From contig JAHQIW010007202.1 in NCBI GenBank assembly GCA_019055375.1, positions 1-64,000 of the forward strand: a stretch of DNA of 64,000 nucleotides, in the 5' to 3' direction. Source of the DNA: Parelaphostrongylus tenuis (taxonomy: Eukaryota; Nematoda; Chromadorea; Rhabditida; Metastrongylidae). Position numbers and translations under genes: made by a program. The notes beneath the pieces were generated by a model, which saw only the letters and a program-made list of their open reading frames with translations, was not told where the DNA came from and made no database searches. Numbering within the stretch: position 1 is the stretch's first letter; each line of letters begins with the position of its first letter. Positions 23,435 through 34,355 of this stretch are shown one piece after another.

Positions 23435-23480
23435 CATTGAACAAAATAAAATAAAATTAATAAAATAAAACAAGACGAAT
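23435..23480. repeat. AATAAA-type simple repeat
   Basis: A run of AAATAAAATAAA repeats, low complexity. Confidence 0.7.
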
Positions 23481-23624
23481 TATACTATGAAACAATTAAT
23501 GCCAGTGAACAAATTCAAAATATTTGAATTAACCGCTTCATAACTGCTAAGATTACATACTTTCCCAGCTTGCCGTTCAGCATCTAGCGTTCTCTTGCTC
23601 GGTTGAAATTTTTCAATGCCACGC

Positions 23625-23860
23625 TTCTTGTGAAGAGCGCATATGCCGCAGTGGTTAGAGGTGTTATGCGCTACGGGCAAGGTAGACGGTTCGATTTCGC
23701 TTTCAAGCCATCCGCCCCTACGGGGTTCGGTAAAATGACACCAGACTGGTCCCGGGCTTGTATAGGAAGATAAAAAGCGCTGACTCGACACAGCAGGAGA
23801 CCACCGTGAGCCACTGTAGAGGCCAGGTATGGGTTCAATCACCTCAAGCAAAGTTGAAAA
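23625..23860 (+). repeat. SINE family 2
   Basis: The plus-strand head is AGCGCATATGCCGCAGTGGT then TAGAGGTGTTATGCGC, with B box GGTTCGATTTC about 45 bases later. The longer-than-tRNA gap between boxes and the following CCATCCGCCCC..GGGGTTCGG part match the 22.7-kb copy. The start of the tRNA-like part (GAGCGCATATGCCGCAGTGG) is the best conserved part of this family. Confidence 0.6.
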
Positions 23861-24044
23861 TCAAACACGACTGCATGGCACATCCCTTAAAAATTGATCA
23901 TCGCCTAAAGCTTCACCCTTTATTCTCAATGAATCCGGTGTTTCAATCATATGATTAAATTGTTTGTCAATTAGAAAACCGGTTAAGGGTGGCTTACTGA
24001 CAGGTGAGGTGCTTCATATCGAAGAGTGGTAGCAAGAACGACAG

Positions 24045-24112
24045 TGTCGGTGGTGTAGTGGTAGCAGGCCAACTTCGGTATGGGTAATCGCGAGCTCAAC
24101 TCTCGCATGAAA
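24045..24112 (+). repeat. tRNA-like sequence, degraded
   Basis: The sequence GTCGGTGGTGTAGTGGTAGC has a good A-box pattern. About 40 bases on, GAGCTCAACTCTC stands where a B box would be but does not fit the consensus well. Acceptor ends do not pair convincingly. It is a tRNA pseudogene or another SINE head, not a working tRNA gene. Confidence 0.35.
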
Positions 24113-24604
24113 TTTCGGTTTATACATATTATTCAGTAATCATCTGTGTACAGTTGTATTAACATAACGCTACTAGAGAAAGGCTAAAATGAGAAATCCT
24201 AGTTATTTGCTTATCTACTTTCAAAGTCAGCTATGAAAATGCATTTATGTTCATATCCATTGCCGATCGCCGTGTTTATTTGTATGTGAAGACGGGAACT
24301 AGCGGCTTATGATTATTCATAAGAAGTTCATAGTGTTTGGTATTCAATAGCATTCTCTCTACAATGTATTTATTCTCGTCAACATTTTCGAAACGGCGTG
24401 TATCGTTTTATACACACGGGGACCTTCAAAATAAATTTGAAACCATTTGTCCAAGGTTACTTGAACGTTTTTAGGCACTCTTCCAAATTAACTGTTCGCA
24501 GAATAGAAGGCCAATTCTGAGAGAATAGCTTAGCCTAAAAGTGAGTACTGACTACTAATCTACATTCACCTTTCATTTTTCGAGGATGCAAACAGAATTT
24601 TTCA

Positions 24605-24710
24605 GACAGAAAAGGAAGATCTCAATCACTTGGAGAGACGACAAAAAACAGGTACTCAGAGAGATTCTGCACAGACAGGACGACTTCAATCAATAGAGGT
24701 GGAGTAAAGT
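24605..24710 (+). CDS. Possible exon after a strong acceptor
   Basis: The acceptor AACAGAATTTTTCAG is followed by two alternative open frames. One reads KISITWRDDKKQ up to a possible GTACTC donor. The other reads TEKEDLNHLERRQKTGTQRD and stops near 24706. The composition is polar and charged. No family is recognised and no partner exon is seen. Confidence 0.22.
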
Positions 24711-25127
24711 CACACATTGGTTCTCATCAATCAAAGCAATAATTTTAAATCGTAAGACGGAGGATTGGCTGGCCAATATGCAGCATCAACACGAAAACGT
24801 CGTTACCTTGCATGTATCCAATAGCTACAGCGAGTGCCCTTGACAATTTATTCCTTATGAAAAGTAATAGTAGAAAACTCCCAGTAGATAAGGAGTGAAA
24901 AACACATTCTGTTGATCAGCCCATAATTCGAAATACAAGATCTCCAAATTTGAACAAAAAAAAAGAGACTATCAGCGAGCTCATCAACACATTTGCTTAA
25001 TAGCATCAAGCCGTAACGTAATTTAGGAATCAATTGGAATGATCGTCTATCTATCGACGCTGATAGCACTCTATTAATCTGTAATGAGCATCGCCCAAGA
25101 ATTTGAAATTCTTTGCTTATTCCATCA

Positions 25128-25185
25128 TGTATATATGCAATATATATATGTATATACATATATGTATACATATATATCACCTGTA
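25128..25185. repeat. ATATAC-type microsatellite at the RTE 3' end
   Basis: A TATATACATA-type run directly follows, in the minus-strand sense, the GACAGGTGATACAGGTGA tail of the RTE element. RTE elements end in short tandem repeats, so this run may have grown from that tail. Confidence 0.7.
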
Positions 25186-26960
25186 TCACCTGTCATCCCG
25201 TTGATCATCGAGTGACTCGAGCGGGTACCAGCAACTCTTCCATTTTTCCTCATCGCGTGCAAGAGCAGTCCAGTGGGTCCTCCTTGCTCTAGGGATTCGC
25301 TGAGCATCATGTTTTTCTCCTATCGCTTTCATGAAGAAATCGGACCAACGGGTCAGCGGTCTTCCTTTAGAGCGCTTGACGTCCCGAGGAATCCAGTCGG
25401 TAACGGCTCTCTTCCATCGATTGTCGTTGAAGCGCATCACGTGTCCGGCCCACCTTATTTTCGATATCCTGGCGTGTAGGACGGTGTCTCTGATTTTCGA
25501 TCGTTCACGTACGTCGGAACTTCGGATCCTTTCTCTCATTTGCGGATACGGGATACTCCTAGCATCGACCTTTCGTTCCTCATGAACATTGCTTTTGTTA
25601 GATCTAATTGCGTTCGATAACTCTAAGTGATCTTTCATCCTGCTTCCGTGGTGACCAGGTTTTTGCTGCATACGTTAGGGCAGAGATAATTGTAAAGTCA
25701 AAAAGGTGGGCACGAAGTCGAATGTTCATTGTCCTCTTCACTACAACTTCGATGCTCTCGAACGTTCCCCAAGCCCCTCGTTTCCTCCTGCTCAACTCTG
25801 GAGTTAGGTCGTTTATCATGTTGATTTCCCGACCTAAATAGACGTAACTGGAGCATTCGGAGATTGTCGTTCCGTTGAGCGTGAATGGGGCATTCGAAAC
25901 CCATCCGTTCTTCATAAACATTGTTTTTGTTAGATCTAGTTGAAAACCAATCTTTCCACAGGCATTATTGAAATCGGTCAAATTCGTTCCGCTTGGCTGA
26001 TGTTTGATGTTATGAGAACGATATTGTCAGCAATCGAGGATGGTTTAATTGTCGACCGTAAATTTCACTCCCATATCTTTTCATTCTAATGCCCGCATGA
26101 CATTTTGTAGGGTGGCAGTGAATAGTTTTGGCGAAATTTTATCGCCTTGTCGAAACCCCCTTTTAACGTCAATGGTGATAATGTTGTAGAATGGAGATAT
26201 CCGGTCGTGAAATATTTGTAAAACTCACGAAGGATCATTAACCGAGTAGGTGCCCTGGTTATCCAGAGCATCTATAACCGCTTCTGTTTCCTTTGAATCA
26301 AAGGCTTTCTTCTGATCCATGAAAGTGAGACAGAGTAGTTCTTTGTACTGTCGTGAAACTTCAATGAGTCTTGTAATCGTGTGAGTGTGGTCTATGGTAC
26401 TAAATCCTTTTCGAAACCCTGCTTATTCGCATGGCTGCCCTTCGTCCAGTGTTCTGTCAATCCTGTTTAGGATGACTCGAGTAAAGAGTTTATAGACAAC
26501 GGACAGCAAGCAGACTGGGCGATAATTGCCTATGTCGTGAAGGTCTCCCTTGTTGAACAACAATACGGTGTTGCTGGTTTTCCATTGAATAGGGATCTTG
26601 CATTTTGACAGGTAGCGAGTGAAGAGCCGAGCCAGGGTGTTGATGAGAACTGAGGGCAGGTTCTTCAGGTGTTCTGGTCTAATCCTGTCTGGACCGGTGT
26701 TGTTCTATTCTTCACCGAAGATATAGCATGTCGGATTTCGGAAGGAAGAACGGTGGAACGGCATATTCGTCCTCTTTCAATTTATATGACGGTAAGAGGA
26801 CATGGTAGCGAAGAGATCCGAGTAGTCTTGGTGGATGATTTCCTCCATAGCCTTTCTCGAAGCTGTAAGTGCCCCGCCAGGGTATCAAAATGCAATCATC
26901 TTGGTCTTATAGTTGGCGGAGCCTCGCTCGGCTTTCGAATACTCTCCCCAGCTTCTGCAG
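25186..26960 (-). pseudogene. RTE reverse transcriptase and C-terminal region
   Basis: Recognisable blocks in order are KGDLHDIGNYRPVCLLSVVY, RIDRTLDEGQPCE then a stop then AGFRKGFSTIDHTHTI, CLTFMDQKKAFDS, RGFRQGDKISPKLFTATLQN, and the active-site block ADNIVLITSNI where intact RTE proteins have ADDIVL. The thumb and C-terminal part follows (DLTKTMFMKNG, then YVYLGREINM, then ISKIRWAGHVMRFNDNRW). Frameshifts separate several blocks. The change of the second catalytic aspartate to asparagine would kill activity even without the frame breaks. Confidence 0.85.
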
Positions 26961-27154
26961 CTTCTGCAATAACTGCTGCTCGTATTCCTTTGAGATCTTC
27001 TTTAGTCGCTTCTCTTCAGCGTTTCGCAAGTTCAGACGTAAGGTTTTGGTTGCCTGTAGCTCGAGCGATTCCTCGTTGACGTATCAGCTCGAGCGTCTTC
27101 GAAGACAAGCGTCTCTTAGGACTCTCGGCTTTGTTAGAGCTAACGTGAAGATTT

Positions 27155-28241
27155 TCAACAAGTCGATCGTATTCTTCGTCGATGTTGTCGACAACGTCCC
27201 ATCTTCTTATCTTCCCAAGAGCCGACTAATGATTTGAATATATCCCTTTTTATGGTAGTTCTTGGACTTCGTTGTTTGTATTTAGCGCCTTTCTCTCCTC
27301 TCCGCGAAAAACAGAACTTTGCGCGAAGGAGGCGATGGTCTGATCTCATGTAGAACTTAGGAACAACAGCGACATCGGTCAGAGCAAAATCTTCGATTCA
27401 CAAGGTGTGGTCTATTTCGTTATGGTGCTCCTCATTGGGAGACTCCCACGTCCACTGCTAAGAGTGAGGCTTTTGAAACTGTGAGTTACTAAGGATAGGT
27501 TTGGGTCGTCATGATAAACTCAGAAAGCCTCTCACCCTGCTCATTCCATTTTATTCCGTGGACCTTACTGTGTCGTTTTTCAGACGTTCTTCTAGGTTTG
27601 ATTTTTGCATTAAAATCTCCGACAATGGCCTTGAAGAATGCATGATCTTCTCTGAAGAATTTTTCGAGGGTCCATATAGAAAGCTTTGATTTCATCTTCG
27701 TCATAGCTTGATGTTGGTGCGTAAGCAACGAAGATGGTCAAAGCCGGCATAGAACAGCATCGTTTCAACCGCGACCGTCCGATAAGGGTTGCGAGTTGTT
27801 CAAACGAATCGATGTTAACGGTCAAATACTATTTGGCGAGGACTTCAACGCCGCCGACACCTCTGCTATCGCATGTTCCAAGGAACAGTTCTTCTCCGTT
27901 GTCACTAACAGCGTGACAAAATGGCGCCTTCTCGTCTCAGCCAGGCCAATGACGTCGTACTTCATCCTTCTTGTTTGACTCAATAGATCTTCTACAGCGG
28001 ATTCGTGAGCAAGGGTTCTTGCATTGAAGGTACAGATCGTCATTTTAGTCCGTTTCGATCTTGGCAGTCTAGTTTGGCTCTGAAATTTCAGCAGCCTCTC
28101 CGTACTCGTCCTACCTGGCGCTGCCGTACCAGGGGCTCTTTCGGGGTCAGGGGAATGAGGCCCATATTTGTTACCGTTTTTGGCATTTTGATACCCAATG
28201 TATAGCCTGCCAGGCTTTAAACCTGGAAGCTGGGTAATCAC
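27155..28241 (-). pseudogene. RTE endonuclease domain
   Basis: The N-terminal block is TICTFNARTLAHESAVEDLL, then RRMKYDVIGLAETRRR, which carries the catalytic asparagine and glutamate of the apurinic-endonuclease-like fold. After a frameshift come FVAYAPTSSYDEDEIKAFY and FKAIVGDFNAKI, which holds the GDFNA active-site motif. The end of the domain is MRSDHRLLRAKFCF, the SDH motif. All expected motifs are visible, but they lie in at least three frames. The domain would nick target DNA to prime reverse transcription. Confidence 0.85.
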
Positions 28242-28589
28242 GAGCAGCTTGCCAGTCTCTCTCGGAGGAGCGGGAGGAGATTATCTGTTCAAAGCAACTC
28301 CTAACCACCTCCCATGTACTTCCCAGCCGCTTGATTGCAGGCTTTTGGAGGACTTGTCGCGTAGAAATGGAGTTATGTCAAGTCGGCGCTGCCTCACCAC
28401 CGAGCTCCCTCTTTGAGGGATCCTGCCCTGCTAGTCACGAGGACACGTGGCGCGTCTCCATGCGGTGGATAGGGGAATAAACGCGAATCATAAGCGACCG
28501 TATGCTTGCTGAGACGCAGGTGGATTCAGGAGTGAGCTCCCTGCTTCTGCAGCGCTCGTGACCACTACAACTACTCATACTTTCGTTAT

Positions 28590-29180
28590 ATCTGTAAGCA
28601 ATTCAAGCACTGAATATCAGAGGATACGTTTCAGTAACCATCGATGCGGGCTCTTTTCTCCGATGTGCACTATATTGAGCAGAATTCTAACACATAGTAA
28701 ACACCTATAACGCACATAGAAGTGCCAATTTGGAACATACTTTCAGCAAAGCAAATTTCCAGCTTCAGTCATAGTATACACCAGAAGCATCTCGATTAAT
28801 CCAGTCAGAACAGAAATTCGATCATAAACGGCCACAATATACACATGTTTATATACAGATGAACTCAAGACGATTCAATCCGATTTCGAGTTATTACGAC
28901 GGGATGATCGTCGCTGTCACTTTTGCCTTGTCGCGTTAAGAGTTTGAGGACCCCGGAAAGGAGTAATATAATTATTACAAAAACTACGTCGAGTCACATA
29001 TAACTCTCAATGCAACTAGATATTGGAGAAAGATATTGGACGAGGAAGAAGCCATGCCAAGAACCTCGTGCCACCTCTCCGCTCCGGTGGCTTTTGTGCC
29101 ACAGCAGTGCTCGCTGAATTTGGTGGCGACTGTAGTGGCTCCAGACTCGGAGTATTTTGTGTCACCTTTGGTTGATAGAT
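28590..29180. other. Gene-free stretch
   Basis: I see nothing supported here. Confidence 0.4.
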
Positions 29181-29335
29181 GCGCTGTAGTGTAGAAAGAG
29201 TGCTGTATAAAATGCGCGTCAGTAATGTAAAGCACGGGCTCCCGGAAAGAGTGAAGTGCGGATTTTAGTGCCGCCTAACGTGAAAGTCTTGCACATCACT
29301 TTTGATCTTCAATATCCGACATCCTGTATTTCAAA
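29180..29335 (+). repeat. SINE family 1, joined to mariner
   Basis: The left flank AAAGAGTGCTGTATAAAATG is followed by a tRNA-like module starting GCGTCAG and ending CTAACGT. The right flank TCTTGCACATCACTTT pairs with the left one. The tail is cut to TTTGATCTTCAATATCC and then runs into mariner sequence at the same point as in the 11.05-kb copy. Confidence 0.65.
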
Positions 29336-29349
29336 CTTGTGCCGAATTG

Positions 29350-29610
29350 TTGCGCCATCAATGCTTAACTCAACAGCGAGCAGCTAGTTCGGGTCTACGA
29401 TGTGTTGTGGGCGAAGTACCCGATAGTGGTTCGCCAAAAGCCCGCTCTGTTTCAGCAAGACAGTGCCAAACCTCCAACGCAAAGAGAACTGAGGTAAAGT
29501 TTGATGAGCTGGATGTAGCCGAGACCTTAGCACACCTGCGAACGATTTTCACTGCCGCTAGAATAGTCAGAATATCACTATGTGCACTTGGACAAAAGAA
29601 TTTTCAGAAA
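29350..29610 (+). pseudogene. Mariner transposase fragment, second copy
   Basis: The frame LNSEQLVRVYDVLWAKYPIV is followed by VRQKPALFQQDSAKPPT. The QQDSA block is the second catalytic aspartate motif (QQDNA in active proteins). A frameshift then moves the reading to AKRTEVKFDELDVAETLAHL. It matches the fragment at 11085-11290 and has the same SINE joined upstream, so the two are copies of one composite. This copy lacks the TAG stop seen before the motif in the other one. Confidence 0.75.
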
Positions 29611-30250
29611 AAAATAACGCGGAGCTGAGTGAGAAAATCTTGCAGATCGAATTATCTGGAATGCACTTATATTCTGTAAGATGCGCTGCTGTTTCCTTAG
29701 CTTTTTCCGAAAAGACTTAGACTTAAACATATAGTAATAACGCGGTAGCTGAATAAATGAGACTTTCAGTACTAGGCTTGGCTTCTATCAGGCATATTGA
29801 AAAAGATTACGCTTCTGCTCCAAAGTTTTTCGCCCTAACATCACAGCGGATTTCTTGGCTTTGAGTAGTAAAATTTCGACTATAAGGAAATCGTATAGCC
29901 ATGAAAGGGTAGATTAGTGATGAACAAACTCTATGGAAATCTCAGCTGAGCTAGATTCCCTACTTTTAACACGAATTCTCCTCGCACAAATTTCATTCTT
30001 GGCACAATCAACATAAAATACTTCCAACCTACCAGTAAACTATTAGTAGTCGTCCAATAGATTCAAATTCACTATTAGCTTAATTATTAAGAAATCCCTT
30101 CCCAATGCGCATTTTCCCAATAGTTAGCTGATTGTTTCAACTTTGCATCAGGCTTCGTTGGCAGTTACATAATTAGATTCAAATGAACTGAACATTTATC
30201 TCACGACAAGATGAAATGTCGCCAAAGAGACCTTGAAAAGTCAACATTGG
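29610..30250 (+). repeat. Repeat downstream of the second mariner fragment
   Basis: It matches 11290-12000 with many differences, and its first part matches 36880-37040. No gene is visible. Confidence 0.6.
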
Positions 30251-30633
30251 TAAAAATAACGTCAATGTTTTCGCAAAAATCGCATTTTCCAGGCGAAAGC
30301 GGCTAAAATAGAAGACTCTAGAGTTAGTAGGAAGAGGCTTTCTATTATGCGGCTCGTATAGGTGTTGACAGAGCCAACATTCATAACCCAAACTATATTT
30401 ACCTACTAAACAACCAGCATTACATTGCCATCAGTAACTTCCATGAAAATTACTGCCGGTCAACATTTGAAAATTGAGATCATAAAAAAATCAGAGCTAT
30501 TTTCTCACAGTCGTAACGAATTATTCCTCTTGTCTGCAAGGTTACGGAATATACATCGCACCACAGAATTTGAATTCCCCAACAAACATATTAGCCATTA
30601 TATTATCTGCAAGAGTGCCACAGGAGAGAAGTA

Positions 30634-31206
30634 ATTTTTTGCTTACTTTAGCGCACTAGAAATGTCTTTGAGGATATCACGCACATTATTGTGATCGACG
30701 TGATCAAAGCTGTCGAATGACTTTGAAACTTCCGCAAAAGATCTATGTCCAGCAAAAAAGGCATGCGTTAGAAGTTTCTGGAGGGACAACACATTCACGC
30801 TGCTGTTGATTTCGAATCTTCCAGTAATCTATCGGAGATTAGCGGCACAGCCTCTCACATGGATCAGAAATGGACAATGCTAAGTTCACAAGTAATCCGA
30901 CTGAGGTATGGCGCAAGGTCAAGCGTGATCACAGAATAGTTTTCCTTGCAGATCACCATTGGAGATATGAATTTCGCTCAAAGTAATTCGAGAATAAATA
31001 TTTAGCGCAAAAATTTCAAGCTCCAGTGTGAGAATAATGACTTTAGCATTCAAAACCTTTCTATTATATTTTACTGTCCTTTGAACGTCTAGTATATTGT
31101 TTTGTTTGATTTTGACTACGTAAACTAGGCGTTCGCTTATACAAATACAGTGATCTTCCAGTCTCTCTGCGTATTGATCCCCGCGCACGTTCAGGAGACC
31201 AGACAC
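30634..31206. repeat. Tandem duplication, first copy
   Basis: About 570 bases starting TTTTTTGCTTACTTTAGCGC match 31831-32405 at roughly 96 per cent, judged by eye. The copy ends at AGACACACAGT, where foldback sequence begins. A minus-strand frame of about 95 codons is open in both copies. Most differences between the two peptides change amino acids, so I see no sign that the frame is kept by selection. Confidence 0.85.
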
Positions 31207-31208
31207 AC

Positions 31209-31828
31209 AGTTGCTTAATATGCCTGATAATCATTATTTGAGCCACGCATGTCAAGTGGTCTGTCAATGAGGGCTGACTTATAGAGCCCGATCTCTTCTT
31301 TTTCTCTCAAATACACGTGTTTCGATCTTGCGATCTCGTCAGTCGGGCAGTTACCCTTTCTCGTCTTTTGCTAATCTCTGTGGGTGCTCCAGTCCCCACA
31401 ATAAGAGTTAGCGACGACGTACGTTTTACACTCTATGTTCAGTGAAGAACTCACCAAACACAGAGTTTTGTACACTCGAACGCTCGTGGCTAGTATATTT
31501 AATATAACATATCTTTCATTTCGAGTGTTTTCTTAAGACCACAGCTCAAATTTCAATATGCCTGATAATCATTATTTGAGCCACGCATGTCAGAGTGTAA
31601 AACGTACGTCGTCGCTAACTCTTATTGTGGGGACTGGAGCACCCACAGAGATTAGCAAAAGACGAGAAAGGGTAACTGCTCGACTGACGAGATCGCAAGA
31701 TCGAAACATCGGGCTCTATAAGTCAGCCCTCATTAACAGACCACTGACATGCGTGGCTCAAACAATGATTATCAGGCATATTGAAATTTGAGCTGTGGTC
31801 TTAAGAAAACACTCGAAATGAAAGATAT
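31209..31828. mobile_element. Foldback element pair with ~80-bp terminal inverted repeats
   Basis: The right unit runs from 31509 to 31828. Its ends, ATATCTTTCATTTCGAGTG and CACTCGAAATGAAAGATAT, are inverted repeats that continue for about 90 bases with only one or two mismatches, through AGACCACAGCTCAAATTTC and GAGCCACGCATGTCAG. The left unit (31209-31508) carries the same sequence in the other orientation, so 31209-31420 and 31590-31800 also pair. It shares its core with the other foldback copies in the window. No transposase is present, so it would have to be moved by another element's enzyme. Confidence 0.8.
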
Positions 31829-31830
31829 AT

Positions 31831-32405
31831 TTTTTTGCTTACTTTAGCGCACTAGAAATGTCTTTGAGGATATCACGCACATTATTGTGATCGACGTGAT
31901 CAAAGCTGTCGAATGACTTTGAAACTTCCGCAAAAGATCTATGTCCAGCAAAAAAGGCTTGCGTTAGAAGGTTCTGGAGGGACAACACATTCACGCTGCT
32001 GTTGATTTCGAATCTTCCAGTAATCTATCGGAGACTAGCCGCACAGGCTCTCACATGGATCAGAAATGGGCAATGCTAAGTTCACAAGTAATCCGACTGA
32101 GGTATGGCGCGAGGTCAAGCGTGATCACAGAATAGTTTTCCTTGCGGATCACCATTGGAGATATGAATTTCGCTCAAAATAATTCGAGAATAAATTTTTC
32201 GCGCAGATATTTCAAGCTCCAGTGTGAGAATAATGACTTTAGCATTCAAAACCTTTCTATTATATTTTACTGTCCTTTGAACGTCTAGTATATTGTTTTG
32301 TTTGATTTTGACTTCGTAAACTAGGCGTTTGCTTATACAAATACAGTGATCTTCCAGTCTCTCTGCGTATTGATCCCCACACACGTTCAGGAGACCAGAC
32401 ACACA
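31831..32405. repeat. Tandem duplication, second copy
   Basis: Second copy of 30634-31206. It begins right at the end of the foldback element and continues on its far side into unique sequence (AGTCACTCACGC). Confidence 0.85.
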
Positions 32406-32567
32406 GTAGTCACTCACGCACTTGCTGTCACTACCGTTGAGGCAAACTATTTGATTCTGCGTTATCGTAAACGAGATCATACAATTGATTATCGGCATGC
32501 TAACGCTGCAAGGTATCCGGTGATTATTCAACACTGTTAATAACCTTTCCGAATGTGCTAGTTTCAA
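32115..32567 (-). CDS. Hypothetical 150-codon frame with a cysteine-rich part
   Basis: This minus-strand frame has six cysteines in its first half: CLNGSDSKCVSDYCVSGLLN, then VCGDQYAERLEDHCICISKR. The spacing suggests a small disulphide-rich secreted domain, but it fits no family that I can name. The second half is basic and hydrophobic without a motif. Most of the frame lies in the tandem duplication; the other copy (about 30919-31206) is open too but has lost one cysteine (NVRGD for NVCGD). A possible GTTTAC donor after the cysteine part could end an exon there. No signal peptide is visible. Confidence 0.3.
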   Translation of the reverse strand: MKLAHSERLLTVLNNHRIPCSVSMPIINCMISFTITQNQIVCLNGSDSKCVSDYCVSGLLNVCGDQYAERLEDHCICISKRLVYEVKIKQNNILDVQRTVKYNRKVLNAKVIILTLELEISARKIYSRIILSEIHISNGDPQGKLFCDHA

Positions 32568-32569
32568 GC

Positions 32570-34150
32570 AGCGTAAACTAACTGCCTTTATTTCGTAAGA
32601 AATAAAGTAGGATAGGAGTAAAATTTGTTTCGTTAGACTGATCGTTTGGAAGTGTAATTCTTTACCTAAAATTAGATTTGAGGAGCTGCATTTTTTGGTT
32701 CCTTTCGATTATCGGCAAGGCAACTTTGAAAGGATTCCCTTTGCTGGGTAGTGATTTCTTAAGATACTTTGATAACCACTTGAAAGGTCAAATCTATAAA
32801 AATAAAAAATTGTAGTTGCTTGTTAGAAAGATCTTTTCACATGGCTGTTGCACTCAGAATAAAATCAAGTTTAATATGCACAGCGCATTGTCGCGTTTAT
32901 ATCTCTCAAAACAAAGTTTCTGCCTGATTATTAACACTCGGTCAACAGGTGAGTCTCGTAGGTCTTGAAACTTTTTTTGTTCCAAAAATTCTTTTTAGTG
33001 CTCTGCGAAAAGGTGGATTTGTGCTTCGTAGACGTATTTCTAGCATAATACTGCTCATTCCCTATCCACCTAGCGATCACTCCAGTGATAGCGTGAGATT
33101 CAGCAATTTAAAAACTATGCTTGGTTTGGAAAAGGCCGTTTTATTTTAGTGCAGCAGAGAAAATAAAATCAAGGTTGTTCTAGCGAGCACCGCGTTTGAC
33201 CCGCGTGCAGCGCCATCGATCTACCTTCCAGCACTTTCTTGCGAGGCGCACGATTTTTATTTTTGGTTTTGAATTATGTCCTCCTTCGATAGGAACTCTA
33301 GATAAAACATAACTTTGATATTAGAAGATTCCCTATACACGTTCAGACGCTATTCGTGGTTCAGCTCAGGCTAATTTGACTTAGATATTCATAAGATTAA
33401 TAGCGGATTTATTTGCCAGTATAAGACAAAAATGGAAGTTGTGAGCTCAAGAGCACCACAGCAAAGTTCTCTCCAAGATCTCAACATAAAAAAATCCAAC
33501 AGTGAACCAATTTTTAGATAGTCTGCTACAGCGCCGTACAAAGGTTCCGAAAACAAAGTGCATTTTCCAAATCTTTGAGATGCGTTCTCGAATTATTATC
33601 AGCTGTTCAAAAGAAGAGCTCTACCCTGTAGAAGATTTGTGGTAACGTGCAGTCCGTGCGAAATACAATATGAGTGGTCCTCTACAGAGCTATAAAAATA
33701 TACACCCTTTAAACGTTTGCCGTGAGGAGAAGTATTTCGAATGGCGTAAAAATTGAGTGTTACCAACTGATGCACCTCTTCATTTTAACGAAATGTGCAC
33801 AGCTGTATAACATTTCTTAAAAAGGACCATTCAGACAAATCACGGAAAAACTGAATTCCACCAGAAACTCTCTAATGTCAACTAGTGCGCAATCGTTTAT
33901 ATGACCGCTCACGGTGAACGAAAATTGCATGAGCTGCTTTGAAGGTGGAGGTGGTGGTTGTATGAATTTGGTTACGGCATACCTGATCTCTTTGAAGCAT
34001 ACCGGTACAAATATTTTAGTGATAAGAATTCATCATTAATCGCACATTACAAGAGCAATAACTTAGCAACGTCAGAGTTGATTCACATATTTCATAAGGC
34101 ATGTATAAGATGCAGACACATAAAAGAGGATATTTTGATTTACAAGCTAC
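32570..34150. other. Gene-free stretch
   Basis: Contains scraps of repeat family A near 32990-33150 and a diverged match to 770-1000 at 33280-33480. No gene is supported. Confidence 0.4.
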
Positions 34151-34163
34151 TGTGCTCCCATAG

Positions 34164-34355
34164 GAGTATGAGACATTAGTGCAAAATACTCCTGGAAGCA
34201 TTTTGGAAAATTTTGAAAAACCCACAAACGAATCACTGTGGCGAAAGATCACCAATGGACTGGCGCAATATCGCGGGCTAACTTTTGTGGTTTCAACCAA
34301 GAACATTCTTCAGCTATGTGAGACTGCGTGCTGCTGCTCCTCGTCAAATAACTAA
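34164..34355 (+). CDS. Possible exon of an unknown protein
   Basis: After the acceptor TGTGCTCCCATAG, the plus strand is open for 63 codons. It reads EYETLVQNTPGSILENFEKP, then TNESLWRKITNGLAQYRGLT, then FVVSTKNILQL. A GTGAGA donor at 34318 would end the exon after the residues QL. Otherwise the frame runs to a TAA at 34353. The composition is very protein-like. I cannot place it in a family. An open frame just upstream (33958-34160) contains YEFGYGIPDLFEAYRYKYF, but no splice between the two keeps phase. Confidence 0.4.
   Translation, partial: EYETLVQNTPGSILENFEKPTNESLWRKITNGLAQYRGLTFVVSTKNILQLCETACCCSSSNN

Larger units (their letters stand above)
25185..28580 (-). mobile_element. Nearly full-length RTE-type non-LTR retrotransposon, decayed
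   Basis: In minus-strand order, a GC-rich 5' leader lies at about 28250-28580. An apurinic-type endonuclease follows at 27155-28130. The reverse transcriptase comes next at about 25600-27000, then the C-terminal part and a GACAGGTGA-type tail at 25190. The length of about 3.4 kb fits RTE elements. Several frameshifts and stops break the frame, so it cannot make protein. The 3' end is the same as in the truncated copy at 22948-23274, and 16118-16350 is a fragment of a related element. I could not identify a target-site duplication. The 5' limit is approximate. Confidence 0.85.
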
